From an uncultured Phycisphaerales bacterium (GTDB taxonomy: Bacteria > Planctomycetota > Phycisphaerae > UBA1845 > CAIVHJ01), in assembly GCA_903905665.1 (NCBI GenBank), contig CAIVHJ010000157.1:1-18247 (forward strand): a stretch of 18,247 nucleotides of DNA. Reading direction: 5' to 3'. Shown in pieces: positions 1 to 6,672 of this stretch (position 1 is its first letter; every line of letters starts with the position of its first letter). The translations under genes and the position numbers were made by a program. The notes below the pieces were generated by a model. It had not been told where the DNA came from. It saw nothing but the letters and a program-made list of their open reading frames with translations, and searched no databases.

Positions 1-114
1 AACCGATTTCGCCGCATCCTGATGCGGTGGGAAAAGAAGGCTGAGAATTATCTGGCGCTGCTTCATTTGGTTTGTGGCGTGATCACATATCGTTGCTCTG
101 GGTTATTCGGATAG
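1..114 (+). CDS. IS5-family transposase, C-terminal fragment
   Basis: An open frame enters from the left edge and stops at TAG (112-114), giving 37 residues that begin NRFRRILMRWEKKAENYLAL and end ...YRCSGLFG. The pattern of an R-rich start, W-E-K-K, then a hydrophobic tail ending in GLFG is what I recall for the C-terminus of IS5-family DDE transposases that are common in planctomycetes. The catalytic part lies outside the window, so whether the gene is intact cannot be judged. It is a mobile-element gene, unrelated to the catabolic genes. Confidence 0.7.
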   Translation, partial: NRFRRILMRWEKKAENYLALLHLVCGVITYRCSGLFG

Positions 115-118
115 GCTC
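104..118 (+). repeat. probable right terminal end of the IS5-type element
   Basis: The stretch around the transposase stop reads ATTCGGATAGGCTC, whose reverse complement GAGCCTATCCGAAT resembles IS5-family termini as I remember them. It is followed directly by TTAA (119-122), a plausible target duplication. The left end is outside the window, so the pairing cannot be tested here. Confidence 0.4.
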
Positions 119-325
119 TTAATGCAGTTTTTCCGTTCACCATTCATAATTCATAATTCCTCATTTTCTTCCTGCTGTCGGCTACCTGGTGCCTCCCCCC
201 TCTATAGCAAAATTACCAAACGAACCCATCTTAAAGCACCACTGTAATATACTTAACTCTTTTCCAATCATGGACTTGCCGCAAACGATCGAGCGTTCTT
301 ATTGATAAAGAGAGAGATTGTGCAA
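119..325. other. intergenic stretch between IS5 end and preA stop
   Basis: About 200 bases with no credible gene. A short tandem repeat of ATTCATA (142-159) is present, of a kind scattered through many genomes. I see no GC-rich hairpin with a T-run in the minus orientation downstream of preA, so no intrinsic terminator can be named. Confidence 0.5.
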
Positions 326-1531
326 CTACTTCTTCACCATTTCGATAGCGTCGGCGGGGCAGACGGTGACGCAGAGACCGCAACCGGGACATTTGTCGGG
401 ATCAGTAGTCGGCAGTCGGTCGGGGAGTTTGAGGGTGATGGCTTGATGTCCTCCGTCGCGACAGGCGATGTAACACAAGTCGCAGCGGACGCATCGGTCC
501 TCGATCACGGACGAGATCATTTTGGCATCGCGCGGCAATTCTCCGTGGCCTACGATATGCGGCAGTGCTTTACCGATCAGATCGGTGGGGGATTTCAGAC
601 CTTTGTCATCCAGATAAAACGCGAGTCCATCCTGCAGGTCGTCAATAATATCCACGCCGTAATGCATGACGGCGGTGCAGAATTGCACGGTGGTGGCGCC
701 GACGAGCATCATCTCGACGGCATCGCGCCAGGTAACGGGTCCGCCGGTAGCGGTGATCGGCAAATCGACGTGGCGACGGATTTCGGCGAGCGTTCGCAGG
801 GTGATCGGTTTGGTGGCGGGCCCGCTCATGCCGCTGTACGTGCTCGAACCGTGTACGTTGGGATAGGGAACCCAGTTGTCCACATCGACGCCCATGAGCG
901 ACGGAATCGTGTTGGAGGCGCAAATCGCGTCGGCGCCGCCTCGCTGGACGGCTTGGGCCACTTTGACAATGTTCGTAACTTGCGGGGTGATCTTGATGAC
1001 GACGGGAGCGCGCTTGGCGGCGGATTTGACCCAACCTGCGACGCGCTCGGTGGCTTCGATGCTTTGCGCCAGCATGGCGCCGGGCTCCTCGCCCATGCTG
1101 CCCTGGGGGCACGAAAAACTGCATTCGATGATGTCCACACCGGCTGCTTCCAGTCGCCGGACGAGTTCCTGCCATTCTTCCTTACGGGAACCCATGATGC
1201 TCGCGGAAACGACCCGATCGGGATACTCTCGTTTGAGTGTGCTGACGCGCTGCTCGACGACGTCGATGTGGTGCTCGGAGATCAGGTCGATATTGCCGAA
1301 ACCGACAATCCGCTCGCCGCCGGAGTGCATCGCGCTCATCATCGGATAAACCAGCGAAACAGGTTCGGATTCGACAGAAGTCGTTTTAAGCACGGCGCCG
1401 GCCCAACCGGCGTCAAACGCCGCCCGAACCATGTCCAGATCGTCCGTCGGCGGGGCTGCCGAAAGCACAAATGGATTCCTGAATCGCACACCGCAAAAAT
1501 CAATCGAGAGATCGCGATGATGAGTAATCAT
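326..1531 (-). CDS. preA: NAD-dependent dihydropyrimidine dehydrogenase subunit PreA
   Basis: The 401-residue protein is the FMN/Fe-S subunit of bacterial dihydropyrimidine dehydrogenase, which interconverts uracil or thymine and the 5,6-dihydro form with PreT. The N-terminal TIM barrel has the family opening NPFVLSAAPPT (residues 19-29) and the active-site loop ECSFSCPQG with catalytic Cys141. SNTIPSLMG matches the Asn-Thr substrate contact, and N80/D82 sit where the other pyrimidine contacts lie. The C-terminus holds two ferredoxin clusters: C347/350/353/357 and C381/384/387/391 (the second followed by PADAI). Length fits the family. The start ATG overlaps the preT stop as ATGA, so translation is probably coupled. 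One oddity is Ser138 where DPD enzymes, and E. coli PreA as I recall it, have Asn. Cytosolic. Confidence 0.92.
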   Translation of the reverse strand: MITHHRDLSIDFCGVRFRNPFVLSAAPPTDDLDMVRAAFDAGWAGAVLKTTSVESEPVSLVYPMMSAMHSGGERIVGFGNIDLISEHHIDVVEQRVSTLKREYPDRVVSASIMGSRKEEWQELVRRLEAAGVDIIECSFSCPQGSMGEEPGAMLAQSIEATERVAGWVKSAAKRAPVVIKITPQVTNIVKVAQAVQRGGADAICASNTIPSLMGVDVDNWVPYPNVHGSSTYSGMSGPATKPITLRTLAEIRRHVDLPITATGGPVTWRDAVEMMLVGATTVQFCTAVMHYGVDIIDDLQDGLAFYLDDKGLKSPTDLIGKALPHIVGHGELPRDAKMISSVIEDRCVRCDLCYIACRDGGHQAITLKLPDRLPTTDPDKCPGCGLCVTVCPADAIEMVKK

Positions 1532-2856
1532 GCTGTGAGTCCTCGCAAAAAAGCGTCAATCGCCTGTCCGACCCGTTTACCTTCCGCCACCGCCTTGACG
1601 ATCATCGTCCCGCCGCCCGATACCACGTCTCCCCCGGCATACACGCCTTTTCTTGACGTCGCACCCGTTTCGGAATTGACGATGATCCGACCCGATTTGT
1701 CCAATTTTACTCCGCGCAAGAGGTGCGAAAGTTCGGGCGAAGGTCTTGCCCCGATTGCGAAAACCACCATCGAGGCAGGCAGTCGATATTCGGTTCCCTT
1801 GATCTTCACGGCATTGTCCGGCGTGAACTTGTTCGGCCGCTTCCATTGGATGCGAATGGCGCGAACTCCGGTGACTTTTCCTCGTGTGCCTGTGATCCGC
1901 AGCGGCAGGAAGCGGGTATGAAAACGAATTCCTTGTGTCCATGCGTCGTCGAGTTCGGCATGATAGGCGGGCATTTCGTTGGGGGCTTCAAGACACAGCA
2001 CGTCAACCTCTTTGGCGCCGAGGTCCTTGACGGCGCAGGCGGCATCCATCGCCACGCTCCCACCGCCGATGATGATGACGTCTTTGGGTACGGTCGGTTT
2101 TTTGCCGTCGCCCAGACCCTGTGTCGCAAACGCCTGCAGAATCGCTTTCCAGGTCGTGACACCCTTGAGTCTCTCACCGGGAATTCCCGGCATAAGCGGT
2201 TCCTGCAAACCAGTGGAAACATACACCGCCTTAAATCCGCTCGCAAAGAGATCGTCGAGGTTGCTTCCTTTGTCGCCGAATGTGCTGCCTGTTTTGATAG
2301 TCACGCCGAGACTCTTGATGTACTCGATTTCGGCAATGGTCAGTTGATGCGGGACTCGTCGGCTGTGCACACCGTACGTGCAGATTCCACCCGGTCGCCT
2401 GCTCTTTTCAAAAACCGTCGGATGGTGACCCAGTCGAGCGAGTTCTGCGGCGGCTGCAAGTCCAGCCGGTCCGGCGCCGAGAACGGCGACGCGCTCACCG
2501 GCCGCACGGGAAGCCGGCGGCTTTCGACCGGATTGGATTTCCTTGACGGCGGCATAATGCTGAAGTTCGCCGATGGCGATTGGAGTGCTCAAGTCAGTGC
2601 TTCGACAGGCTCCGACGCAGAGATCATCCACCGGACAAGCCAGACCACAGACCCCCGCGAGCACGTTTCGCTCGCGAATCAAGTTGATCGCCCGGCGCGG
2701 GGCGCCGAAACGAATCGCACGAATGAAGTGTTTGACCGGAACCTGCGCCGGACAGGCAGCCACACACGGCGGATCCTCGCACATCAAACACCGCGAGGCC
2801 TCCAATTGGGCCTGGGTATCCGTCAGCGCCAATCCATATATTGCATTATCGTTCAT
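1528..2856 (-). CDS. preT: NAD-dependent dihydropyrimidine dehydrogenase subunit PreT
   Basis: A 442-residue flavoprotein of the glutamate-synthase small-subunit type that passes electrons from NADH to PreA. The N-terminal Fe-S domain has eight cysteines in two groups (C23, C26, C31, C35 and C70, C74, C80, C84). The FAD-binding GAGPAG lies at 127-132, a second dinucleotide fold is marked by VIIIGGGSVAMD near the middle, and the C-terminal flavin motif is GVYAGGDVVSGGGTM. It is slightly longer than E. coli PreT. The ATG at 2856 is preceded by GAGG at a suitable distance. preA follows with an ATGA overlap, so the two form a transcription unit that reads away from the main operon. A close alternative is a glutamate synthase beta-like or YgfK-like oxidoreductase, but the pairing with PreA settles the name. 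Confidence 0.92.
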   Translation of the reverse strand: MNDNAIYGLALTDTQAQLEASRCLMCEDPPCVAACPAQVPVKHFIRAIRFGAPRRAINLIRERNVLAGVCGLACPVDDLCVGACRSTDLSTPIAIGELQHYAAVKEIQSGRKPPASRAAGERVAVLGAGPAGLAAAAELARLGHHPTVFEKSRRPGGICTYGVHSRRVPHQLTIAEIEYIKSLGVTIKTGSTFGDKGSNLDDLFASGFKAVYVSTGLQEPLMPGIPGERLKGVTTWKAILQAFATQGLGDGKKPTVPKDVIIIGGGSVAMDAACAVKDLGAKEVDVLCLEAPNEMPAYHAELDDAWTQGIRFHTRFLPLRITGTRGKVTGVRAIRIQWKRPNKFTPDNAVKIKGTEYRLPASMVVFAIGARPSPELSHLLRGVKLDKSGRIIVNSETGATSRKGVYAGGDVVSGGGTMIVKAVAEGKRVGQAIDAFLRGLTA

Positions 2857-2905
2857 GCCGAATCCTCACGAAACACGGATAAAAACGTAATGATATATCA
2901 CACAA

Positions 2906-2988
2906 TGGGCGAGGTGGGAATCGAACCCACACGACCTTTCGGTCAGGGGATTTTAAGTCCCCAGCGTCTGCCATTCCGCCACTCACCC
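2906..2988 (-). tRNA. tRNA-Leu (anticodon UAA)
   Basis: Reading the minus strand gives a complete class II tRNA of 83 nt. The acceptor stem GGGTGAG pairs with CTCGCCC, the anticodon stem GGGGA/TCCCC encloses loop CTTAAAA, a long variable arm GACC-GAAA-GGTC is present, and the T-loop is TTCGATT. The anticodon TAA (2953-2955) reads UUA leucine codons. CCA is not encoded; the discriminator is A. It lies 49 bp upstream of preT on the same strand, so read-through into preTA is possible. Confidence 0.96.
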
Positions 2989-3295
2989 AGTAGCATGACT
3001 CTCAGATTCCATAGATTAAATTCTCTATTCTCTGACACCATATCAAAAAAACTCACAGTTTCAATCTTAGCCAACTATGACGCAGAAAGAGGCTTTATCT
3101 TAGGGATTTCGAGGACGTACACATCCGATTATCACCGCAACTCGAACAAGACAGCAGCAGGGTGGGCGTCGTTTCCGATTATTGATCAAATCCAGTTGAT
3201 ATACTCGGGTGCTTCATCGGAACGATTGCAATACTCTGAAAATGCGAGCAGTTGCGTGAGCATAAGGGATGACGCTAAAATGTGCCGTGAAAGTC
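2989..3295. other. divergent intergenic region, no gene seen
   Basis: About 300 bases between the 5' end of tRNA-Leu (minus) and a tRNA-like remnant (plus). It must contain the promoter for the tRNA/preTA side and perhaps that of the plus-strand operon, but I see no convincing -35/-10 pair. Frames running through it are not supported by a start, a ribosome site or a recognisable protein. Confidence 0.5.
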
Positions 3296-3370
3296 GTGGG
3301 CGCAAGTAGTCAGTGGTAAAATGCCGGCTTCCCAATCTGGACGTCGATGATTCGAGTTCTCTCGCCTGCA
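3296..3370 (+). pseudogene. degenerate tRNA-Gly(CCC)-like sequence
   Basis: The stretch follows a glycine tRNA from end to end. An acceptor half GTGGGCG pairs with CGCCTGC (two G-U pairs). It is followed by AGTGGTA as D-loop, an anticodon arm CCGGC-TTCCCAA-TCTGG with anticodon CCC, and TTCGAGT as T-loop. Damage is visible: extra bases between acceptor and D-arm, D-stem AGTC/AAAT failing to pair, a C-T mismatch closing the anticodon loop, and two mismatches in the T-stem. I therefore call it a decayed tRNA or an old integration remnant rather than a working gene. Confidence 0.6.
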
Positions 3371-3441
3371 CTTGTGATTGCCACAGACTGTTTTTTTCTA
3401 ATCCGAGGCTGCGAAAATAAGCGCACATCAGGAGAATGCTG

Positions 3442-4131
3442 ATGATGGATCACCTGGAGGCGATGCTTCGCCCGCCGAAACTGGACATGGCGCCTTATCC
3501 GGCGAAACACATCCTGCTCGCCAACGGCGAGACGATGGTGGTGAGGTCGGCGTCTTTGGACGAAGTGGATGTTCTGCTGGATGCGATCGATCCGCTGAGA
3601 ACTCTGGACCGGGATTTTTATGACGTGGTGGGAGCCCGGCTTTATGCCGAATTGCTTGGGTGGAAAAGACATCGTGTCCGCAACGAATACTGTCTGGTGG
3701 GCGTGATTGACGGGGAACTCGCCGGTATCGTCAACGGACGGATGTTCGATGAAAAGCACGGTATCAGTTACCACACTCTGACGCTGAAGCGCGGGTTGCG
3801 AATCGGCGCTCATCTATTCGCCTCCAAAATGGAACATCACATCGAGTACCTGGGTCAGGATGAGGTGTGGATCGTGGCGGAAAGTCCGATCGGTCACCGG
3901 CGTTGGATGATCGAGTATCCTTTGCAGCAGAAATTTTCGATTCAGCATGAATTGGGCGGCGCTCCTTCGTGGGTTCTGACGCGGGAAACTTATTTCAAAG
4001 CAAAATCCCGTCTCGTTTCCGGCGCGCGCCCCGTGCCAGCCCATTTACTTGAAAAATCGTATCCCATTCGCAAGCCCGACCTTCGAACCATGCTGATCCA
4101 GATCGGCGAGACTCTGGAGGCGAAGCTATGA
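3442..4131 (+). CDS. GNAT-like acyltransferase domain protein
   Basis: The first gene of the operon encodes 229 residues if ATG 3442 is used; GGAG at 3431-3434 abuts the in-frame ATG 3436 but lies seven bases from 3442. ATG 3445 is also possible. The middle looks like a GNAT fold: strand EYCLVGVIDGELAGIVNGR, then TLTLKRGLRIGAHLF, where RGLRIGA resembles the acetyl-CoA pyrophosphate loop (R/QxxGxG/A), and a following helix. The match is weak and the substrate is unknown. It overlaps the thiolase-like gene as ATGA, so the two are probably coupled. It may modify or bind an acyl-CoA used by the next two gene products, or it may be a non-catalytic member of the fold. Confidence 0.55.
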   Translation: MMDHLEAMLRPPKLDMAPYPAKHILLANGETMVVRSASLDEVDVLLDAIDPLRTLDRDFYDVVGARLYAELLGWKRHRVRNEYCLVGVIDGELAGIVNGRMFDEKHGISYHTLTLKRGLRIGAHLFASKMEHHIEYLGQDEVWIVAESPIGHRRWMIEYPLQQKFSIQHELGGAPSWVLTRETYFKAKSRLVSGARPVPAHLLEKSYPIRKPDLRTMLIQIGETLEAKL

Positions 4132-5309
4132 GAGATGTTGTTATTGTCGGTGCTGCGACGACTCAATTCGGGCGAGCGCAATGGAGTTTGCTGAAACTCA
4201 TGGCGGAGGCGGCCCATGGGGCGATCACGGATGCCGGTATCGAACGCAAGAAGATCGACGCTGTATACGTGGCGAACATGGGTTCCGCTCGCAACAACCG
4301 GCAAGCGGGTATCGCCAGTGCGCTGGTCGATCGCATGAACCTGTACCCTGTCGCGGCGGACACCATTGAGAACGGTCCTGCTTCGGGGGCCTCGGCAGTC
4401 AAGAACGGTTTTCTCGCGGTGGCATCGGGCATGTACGATTGTGTGCTGGTCGTCGGTGGCGAGCGGATGCAGGAAGTCAACAACTTCGAAGCCACCGAGT
4501 TTGTTTCTTATCTGAGCCATCGCTTTGCTGAGTATATTTATGGGATCACGCTTCCTGCGTTGGCGGGAATGTTTGCGCGTTTGTGGATGCAGAAGTATGG
4601 CGTGACCAGCGAACACCTCGCCATGGTGGCCATCAAGAACCACGCGAATGCGCTTTTGAATCCCGCTTCGCACCTCAAGATGCCAATTGCAATGGAGGGT
4701 CTTCTCCATTCTCCCGATTCTGCGATGAACAATCCGTTTGTGGCAGATCCGCTGCGATTTTTCGATTGTTGTCCCGTGAGTGACGGCGCCGCGGCTGTTT
4801 TGTTGGCGCCGGCGGATCTGGCGAAAAATTTCAAAAAAACCCCAATTGTTATTTCTGGAATCGGTCAGGCCACGGATACACAGGCCGTGCACGAGCGACC
4901 CGACCCGACGGTTCTTACCGCCGTGCAGACCGCCTCACGCAAAGCATTTGCCATGGCCAAACTGGAGCCCAAAGATATCTCGCTTGCCGAACTGCATGAT
5001 GCGTTCACGATTTTGGAGATTGCTCAGAGCGAGCAGGTGGGTTTCTTCCCCGAGGGAGAAGGGCACCTTGCACTGGAACGCGGCGTCACGCAGATCACCG
5101 GGAAATTGCCGATCAACGCCTCCGGAGGTTTGAAAGCCAAAGGTCACCCTGTGGGCGCGACCGGGGTGTCGCAAATCGTTGAACTGGCGCTTCAGCTTCG
5201 GGGTGAGGCGGGGAAACGGCAGGTGAAAAACCCGCGACACGGTTTTGCGCTGAATTTCGGCGGGTTCGGCAACAATGTGGTCGCTACAATCCTATCGAAG
5301 GGAGCCTAG
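4128..5309 (+). CDS. thiolase-fold protein (SCP-x/lipid-transfer type) lacking the nucleophilic Cys
   Basis: A full-length thiolase-fold protein (393 aa). Family features are VVIVGAATTQFGR at the N-terminus, LHDAFTILE around His290, and the C-terminal GGLKAKGHPVGATG with His340, one of the usual catalytic residues. The loop that normally reads CASG with the acyl-accepting Cys reads IENGPASG, with Pro84 in that place. The second Cys is also absent: HDAF stands in place of HDCF, and the C-terminal loop is NFGGFG. A normal Claisen thiolase reaction is therefore unlikely. The DUF35 gene starts two bases after its stop, as in two-subunit thiolase-like/DUF35 enzymes, among them the steroid retro-aldolases Ltp2/ChsH2. 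A retro-aldol or C-C cleaving role on a CoA ester is an inference. Confidence 0.85.
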   Translation: MRDVVIVGAATTQFGRAQWSLLKLMAEAAHGAITDAGIERKKIDAVYVANMGSARNNRQAGIASALVDRMNLYPVAADTIENGPASGASAVKNGFLAVASGMYDCVLVVGGERMQEVNNFEATEFVSYLSHRFAEYIYGITLPALAGMFARLWMQKYGVTSEHLAMVAIKNHANALLNPASHLKMPIAMEGLLHSPDSAMNNPFVADPLRFFDCCPVSDGAAAVLLAPADLAKNFKKTPIVISGIGQATDTQAVHERPDPTVLTAVQTASRKAFAMAKLEPKDISLAELHDAFTILEIAQSEQVGFFPEGEGHLALERGVTQITGKLPINASGGLKAKGHPVGATGVSQIVELALQLRGEAGKRQVKNPRHGFALNFGGFGNNVVATILSKGA

Positions 5310-5311
5310 AG

Positions 5312-5713
5312 ATGGCACATACCGTCAATGCCGCCCGATGCAATAAGTGTGGTCAACTCTCTTATCCGACACATTATTATTGCTCCAAATGCAACGCCAC
5401 GGAGTTTTCGCCGATTCCCATCTCAGGAGAGGGAACGTTGCTTACGTTCACACGCGCTTATGCGCTGTCACTTGATTACGAACAATTGTACGTGACGTTC
5501 GGGATTGTGCAGATGGATCAGGGCGTCCGTGCGACGGGTCAATTGGATATTCAGGAGCCGGTTCTTGGTATGCGAGTCCGAGCAACCGTTGGACCGGTGC
5601 GCGACATCGGGGGGCGGGACGTTTTTGGACTGAGATTCGTGTCCGTTTTTCCTGATGCGGCCGCCGTCGAATCCGATCAGCCCGCTCTTTCAGCCAGCCC
5701 GTCAGCATCTTGA
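5312..5713 (+). CDS. DUF35 OB-fold/zinc-ribbon protein, partner of the thiolase-like protein
   Basis: This 133-residue protein has the two-part DUF35 layout. An N-terminal rubredoxin-like zinc ribbon has C10, C13, C24 and C27 (CNKCGQLSYP...CSKCNATEF), and an OB-fold follows (GEGTLLTFTRAY... to about residue 115, ending DVFGLRFV). Such proteins bind acyl-CoA and form obligate complexes with thiolase-fold enzymes, as in archaeal HMG-CoA synthesis, phloroglucinol acetylation (PhlB) and steroid aldolases. The start codon lies two bases after the thiolase-like stop, with GGGAG just upstream, so equal expression of the pair is likely. The C-terminal tail is Ser/Ala-rich and looks disordered. Confidence 0.85.
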   Translation: MAHTVNAARCNKCGQLSYPTHYYCSKCNATEFSPIPISGEGTLLTFTRAYALSLDYEQLYVTFGIVQMDQGVRATGQLDIQEPVLGMRVRATVGPVRDIGGRDVFGLRFVSVFPDAAAVESDQPALSASPSAS

Positions 5714-5783
5714 TCGGACGGAAGGCAAGGGCATCCGGTTTTTATTCGTCTGATAGAGGAGCCCGGTCACAGGGGAATTCGCA

Positions 5784-6638
5784 ATGGGCATCCGGCGTTA
5801 TGAAAACCCCATCACTGTAAATGACGCGGTCGCGCTGCTGAGCCAGGAAAAAGGCAAGACGGCGGTGCTGGCTGGCGGAACCGACCTGATCGCAGACATC
5901 CGAGCCGGCATATCAATTGACCTCGTTGTGGACATTAAAAATATCCCGGAATTAAAAATTCTTCGCTGGGAATCGGACGGAACACTGATCATCGGCGCCT
6001 GTGTGCCGGTTCAGCGCGTCGCCGAAAATGAACAGATTCGACATCGCTATCCGGGACTGGCAACCGCTGCGGAAAATCTGGGTTCTTATCAAGTGCGATG
6101 TCGCGCCACGATTGCCGGCAATTTGGGCAATGCTTCTCCGTGCGCAGATCATAGCCCGGCGCTGTTAGTGCTCAACGCAAAGTTGCGAATCGCCTCGCCA
6201 CAGGGTTCCAGGGAAGTTCCGCTGGATGGATTTATCCACGATGTGAAAAAGACGGCGCTGAAACGCGGAGAAATCATTACGGCGATGATTGTCCCGCCAC
6301 AATCCGCCGGACTGCGATCCGCTTTTTTCAAAATCAAACGGATTCGGGGTCACGATCTGGCGCTGGTCAATGCAGCTGGAGCCTATGATCCGGAGGCTCG
6401 CGAGTTTCGCTTGGCCATTGGGAGTGTCGCCTGCAAACCGGTGCTGGTACGTGGACTCGAAGGAATCTACCAGTCCAGTGATACCGTCGAATCCGTCGGC
6501 GAAAAACTGACAGTCAAAGCACTTTCCAGTATCAGTCCGATTGATGACGTTCGAGCCTCGGCTGAGTATCGCTGCGACATGACGGCGCTGCTCTGTAAAA
6601 AACTGGCGAGAGCACTCCTCGCAACGAAAGATAAATAG
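5784..6638 (+). CDS. FAD-binding subunit of a molybdenum hydroxylase (XdhB/CoxM/HcrB type)
   Basis: The 284-residue protein carries the two flavin signatures of the xanthine dehydrogenase FAD subunit: AGGTDLIADIR at 30-40 and TIAGNLGNASPCADHSPALL from residue 109. A C-terminal CO-dehydrogenase-flavoprotein-like domain follows. It accepts electrons from the Fe-S domain of the next gene product and passes them to NAD or another acceptor. I see no 4Fe-4S insert such as that of 4-hydroxybenzoyl-CoA reductase. AGGGGA lies before the ATG. The gap of about 70 bp from the DUF35 gene and 34 bp to the next gene fits one operon. Confidence 0.88.
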   Translation: MGIRRYENPITVNDAVALLSQEKGKTAVLAGGTDLIADIRAGISIDLVVDIKNIPELKILRWESDGTLIIGACVPVQRVAENEQIRHRYPGLATAAENLGSYQVRCRATIAGNLGNASPCADHSPALLVLNAKLRIASPQGSREVPLDGFIHDVKKTALKRGEIITAMIVPPQSAGLRSAFFKIKRIRGHDLALVNAAGAYDPEAREFRLAIGSVACKPVLVRGLEGIYQSSDTVESVGEKLTVKALSSISPIDDVRASAEYRCDMTALLCKKLARALLATKDK

Positions 6639-6672
6639 TGTTTCCGGAATCGTGTGCCGGAAGGATTTCAGA

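Noticed and set aside
142..159. Tandem ATTCATA repeat, considered as a possible CRISPR or regulatory iteron
   Set aside because: Too short and AT-rich, only two to three units; such runs occur widely in intergenic DNA. No CRISPR array is seen anywhere in the window.
1111..1140. Gln instead of the DPD His in the PreA loop (SCPQG)
   Set aside because: As I recall, E. coli PreA also has SCPQ, so this is normal for the bacterial subunit; only the Ser138 change was kept as a finding.
302..1921. Long plus-strand open frame of 539 codons across preA and the end of preT
   Set aside because: It is antisense to two genes with clear Fe-S, FMN and FAD motifs; its product has no recognisable family and reflects codon bias of the opposite strand. 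The same holds for the frame at 1723-3309, which also runs through the tRNA-Leu.
3310..4044. Minus-strand frames antisense to the GNAT-like gene
   Set aside because: Their composition (Arg/His-rich) is typical of shadow frames, and the plus-strand gene has a ribosome site and an ATGA overlap with the next gene.
4358..4400. Thiolase-like gene as a decayed pseudogene because the catalytic Cys is absent
   Set aside because: The frame is intact over 393 codons, other active-site blocks are kept, and the DUF35 partner follows directly, so selection on the protein is more likely than decay.
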